The notes under the pieces: model-generated | Seen by the model: only the letters and a program-made list of their open reading frames with translations | What the model was told of the DNA's origin: nothing | Databases searched by the model: none | Translations under genes and position numbers: made by a program | Shown here: positions 62,491 through 64,000 of the stretch, in pieces | How the letters are laid out: each line of letters starts with the position of its first letter | Position numbering within the stretch: position 1 is the stretch's first letter | From: an uncultured Helicobacter sp. | Lineage (GTDB): Bacteria; Campylobacterota; Campylobacteria; Campylobacterales; Helicobacteraceae | Direction of reading: 5' to 3' | DNA length: 64,000 bases | Assembly: GCF_937893305.1 (NCBI RefSeq) | Contig: NZ_CALBGN010000016.1 | Location: 134,010-198,009, forward strand

Positions 62491-63369
62491 ATGGAGATTG
62501 AAGTTGCATTAATTCAGCACGCATATAAGGGAAATAAATCTAAAACGCAAAGTTTTACAGCACAAAAGATTAAAGAAGCGGCAAATCAAGGTGCAAAGCT
62601 AGTCTTGCTGCAAGAATTGCATAGCGGAGAGTATTTTTGTCAAAGTGAAAATGTGGATTTTTTTGATTATGCGTTAGAGTTTGAAAAAGATTGTGCATAT
62701 TTTTCTAAGATTGCAAAAGATTGTGGTGTGGTGCTTGTAACTTCGCTTTTTGAACGCCGTAGTGCTGGATTGTATCACAATACAGCTGTGGTGTTTGAAA
62801 AAGATGGCAGTGTGGCTGGAAAATATCGCAAAATGCATATTCCTGATGATCCTGGATTTTATGAAAAGTTTTATTTTACGCCCGGAGATTTAGGGTTTGA
62901 ACCGATTTCGACAAGTGTTGGGAGACTTGGAGTGCTTGTGTGTTGGGATCAGTGGTATCCTGAAGCAGCAAGAATTATGGCGTTAAAAGGAGCGGAGATT
63001 TTGATTTATCCTACTGCTATTGGTTGGTTTGATCAAGATAGCACAGAAGAGAAAGAGCGTCAAAGAGAAGCTTGGATGGCCGTGCAAAGGGGACATAGTG
63101 TAGCAAATGGGATTCCAGTTGTTGGGATTAATCGTGTAGGATTTGAAAAAGATTCTAGTGGCGTTATAGATGGAATCCGTTTTTGGGGATCTAGTTTTGT
63201 TTATGGCGCACAAGGAGAATTATTAGCTCTAGCAAGCGTAGAGAACGAAGAGATTGTGTTTTTTAAATGGGATAAGAAACGCAGTGAAGATGTGCGTCGC
63301 ATTTGGCCCTTTTTAAGGGATCGTCGTATTGAGATGTATGGGGATATTTTAAAGCGGTATTGTGATTAA
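62491..63369 (+). CDS. aguB: N-carbamoylputrescine amidase
   Basis: From ATG 62491, with AGGGG upstream, 292 residues of the nitrilase superfamily. The catalytic triad is in LLQELHSGEYFC (Glu), KYRKMHIPDDPGFYEKFYFT (Lys) and LGVLVCWDQWYPEAARIMAL (Cys). Sequence around HSGEYFCQSENVDFFDYAL is typical of AguB. It removes the carbamoyl group to give putrescine, using the product of AguA (31833-32891). A GTG 6 bases up is a less likely start. Confidence 0.93.
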   Translation: MEIEVALIQHAYKGNKSKTQSFTAQKIKEAANQGAKLVLLQELHSGEYFCQSENVDFFDYALEFEKDCAYFSKIAKDCGVVLVTSLFERRSAGLYHNTAVVFEKDGSVAGKYRKMHIPDDPGFYEKFYFTPGDLGFEPISTSVGRLGVLVCWDQWYPEAARIMALKGAEILIYPTAIGWFDQDSTEEKERQREAWMAVQRGHSVANGIPVVGINRVGFEKDSSGVIDGIRFWGSSFVYGAQGELLALASVENEEIVFFKWDKKRSEDVRRIWPFLRDRRIEMYGDILKRYCD

Positions 63370-63920
63370 TGGAGAGTGATGCATTAAAGTGGGATGCACG
63401 CTATAAAGAAAATTCGATTCCAACTAAACCTTTAGAACTTTTAGAGCATCACATTGCAAAGGCACAAGTAGGCAAGGCGTTGGATATTGCTTGTGGAATG
63501 GGAAGAAATTCTAAATTTATGCGTGATTGTGGCTTTTGTGTCGATAGTGTGGATATTTCAAATTATGCAATTAATGCCCTGCAAGGCGAAATTGGGATTA
63601 ATGCAAAATGTGTGGATTTGGATACTTTTAAGATTCCAGCTTGCCATTATGATTTGATTTGTAATAGCTATTTTTTAGAACGCCGCTTGTTCCCCTTTAT
63701 AATTGAAGGATTAAAAAAAGATGGAATCTTAGTTTTTGAAACTTTTGTTTTTAGTCATATAGAATCGCAAAATGCCTTTGTGAGTGATTCTAGTCATTTG
63801 TTGCGTAAAAATGAGCTGTTAAGGGCATTTTTGGATTTAGAAATTTTGTTTTATGAAGAAGCATTGATAGAACATAAAGGAAATTTTAGTCTTATTGCAA
63901 GACTAGTAGCGAAGGCTTAA
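63369..63920 (+). CDS. SAM-dependent methyltransferase (TehB-like)
   Basis: One hundred and eighty-three residues: WDARYKENSIPTKPLELLEH, the SAM-binding GKALDIACGMGRNSKFMRDC, SVDISNYAINAL and YDLICNSYFLERRLFPFII. Family of small class I methyltransferases related to TehB and UbiE; substrate unknown. Its start overlaps the aguB stop by one base, so both are co-translated. The last 80 bp of the window show no gene. Confidence 0.82.
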   Translation: MESDALKWDARYKENSIPTKPLELLEHHIAKAQVGKALDIACGMGRNSKFMRDCGFCVDSVDISNYAINALQGEIGINAKCVDLDTFKIPACHYDLICNSYFLERRLFPFIIEGLKKDGILVFETFVFSHIESQNAFVSDSSHLLRKNELLRAFLDLEILFYEEALIEHKGNFSLIARLVAKA

Positions 63921-64000
63921 AATTAATCAACTTTTCATAAACAAACACCAAATCTTCTTAGAAATTTAAAAAATTCTTCTAATTTTTCTCCTATTTGTTA

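Overview
The window looks like one contig of a low-GC Campylobacterota genome, most probably a Helicobacter of the enterohepatic type. The evidence is the core gene content and order: thrS-infC-rpmI-rplT, a fused CcsBA cytochrome c synthase, a periplasmic ATP-dependent DNA ligase, the agmatine deiminase / N-carbamoylputrescine amidase pair, and panD-ybaB-PDZ-ispA-surE. The species is not fixed by the sequence alone.

About 1-13.6 kb is a plasmid- or phage-like accessory element. Nearly all its genes are on the minus strand: two toxin-antitoxin pairs, a Bet/RecT annealase, a Cas4/RecB-like exonuclease (frameshifted), SSB, many small orphan proteins, a truncated helicase next to a serine recombinase, and iteron-like direct repeats near 13.0-13.25 kb. 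Most intergenic gaps hold a roughly 75-100 nt minus-strand RNA element in which alternating GGATA and TATCC segments can form mutually exclusive hairpins. One of these hairpins buries the Shine-Dalgarno of the next gene. I count fifteen such elements: eleven standard copies and an SSB variant here, and three more at 23-24 kb. The best-preserved stems vary in sequence but keep their pairing. I do not recognise this element and consider it the main candidate for an undescribed system. An identical 100-bp leader, preceded by a TATAAT box, heads both switch-bearing operons (12.7 kb and 24.4 kb). About 700-800 nt of hairpin-dense non-coding sequence follows the first copy.

About 13.6-31.7 kb is further accessory DNA. 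It holds two large plus-strand genes of unknown role, a polymorphic-toxin-like cluster (an M23 peptidase effector, two small partner proteins and a truncated effector paralogue sharing a 435-bp identical block), a second switch-bearing operon of membrane coiled-coil proteins, a frameshifted UvrD-like helicase, and a two-methyltransferase restriction-modification system. That system has a C8 tract inside the DPPY catalytic motif and a second frameshift in the putative endonuclease. Eight accessory genes carry single-base homopolymer frameshifts, while I see none in the core half. This argues for phase variation or decay rather than uniform sequencing error.

From tRNA-Leu (31.7 kb) to the end the window is ordinary chromosome: putrescine synthesis (aguA, aguB), tRNA modification (tsaD, tcdA), thiol peroxidase, cytochrome c maturation, translation genes, gdhA, zinc uptake, ferredoxin, transporters, a MacAB-TolC-like tripartite exporter, pantothenate and isoprenoid synthesis and surE. 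One SIMPL-domain gene is split by an in-frame TAG.
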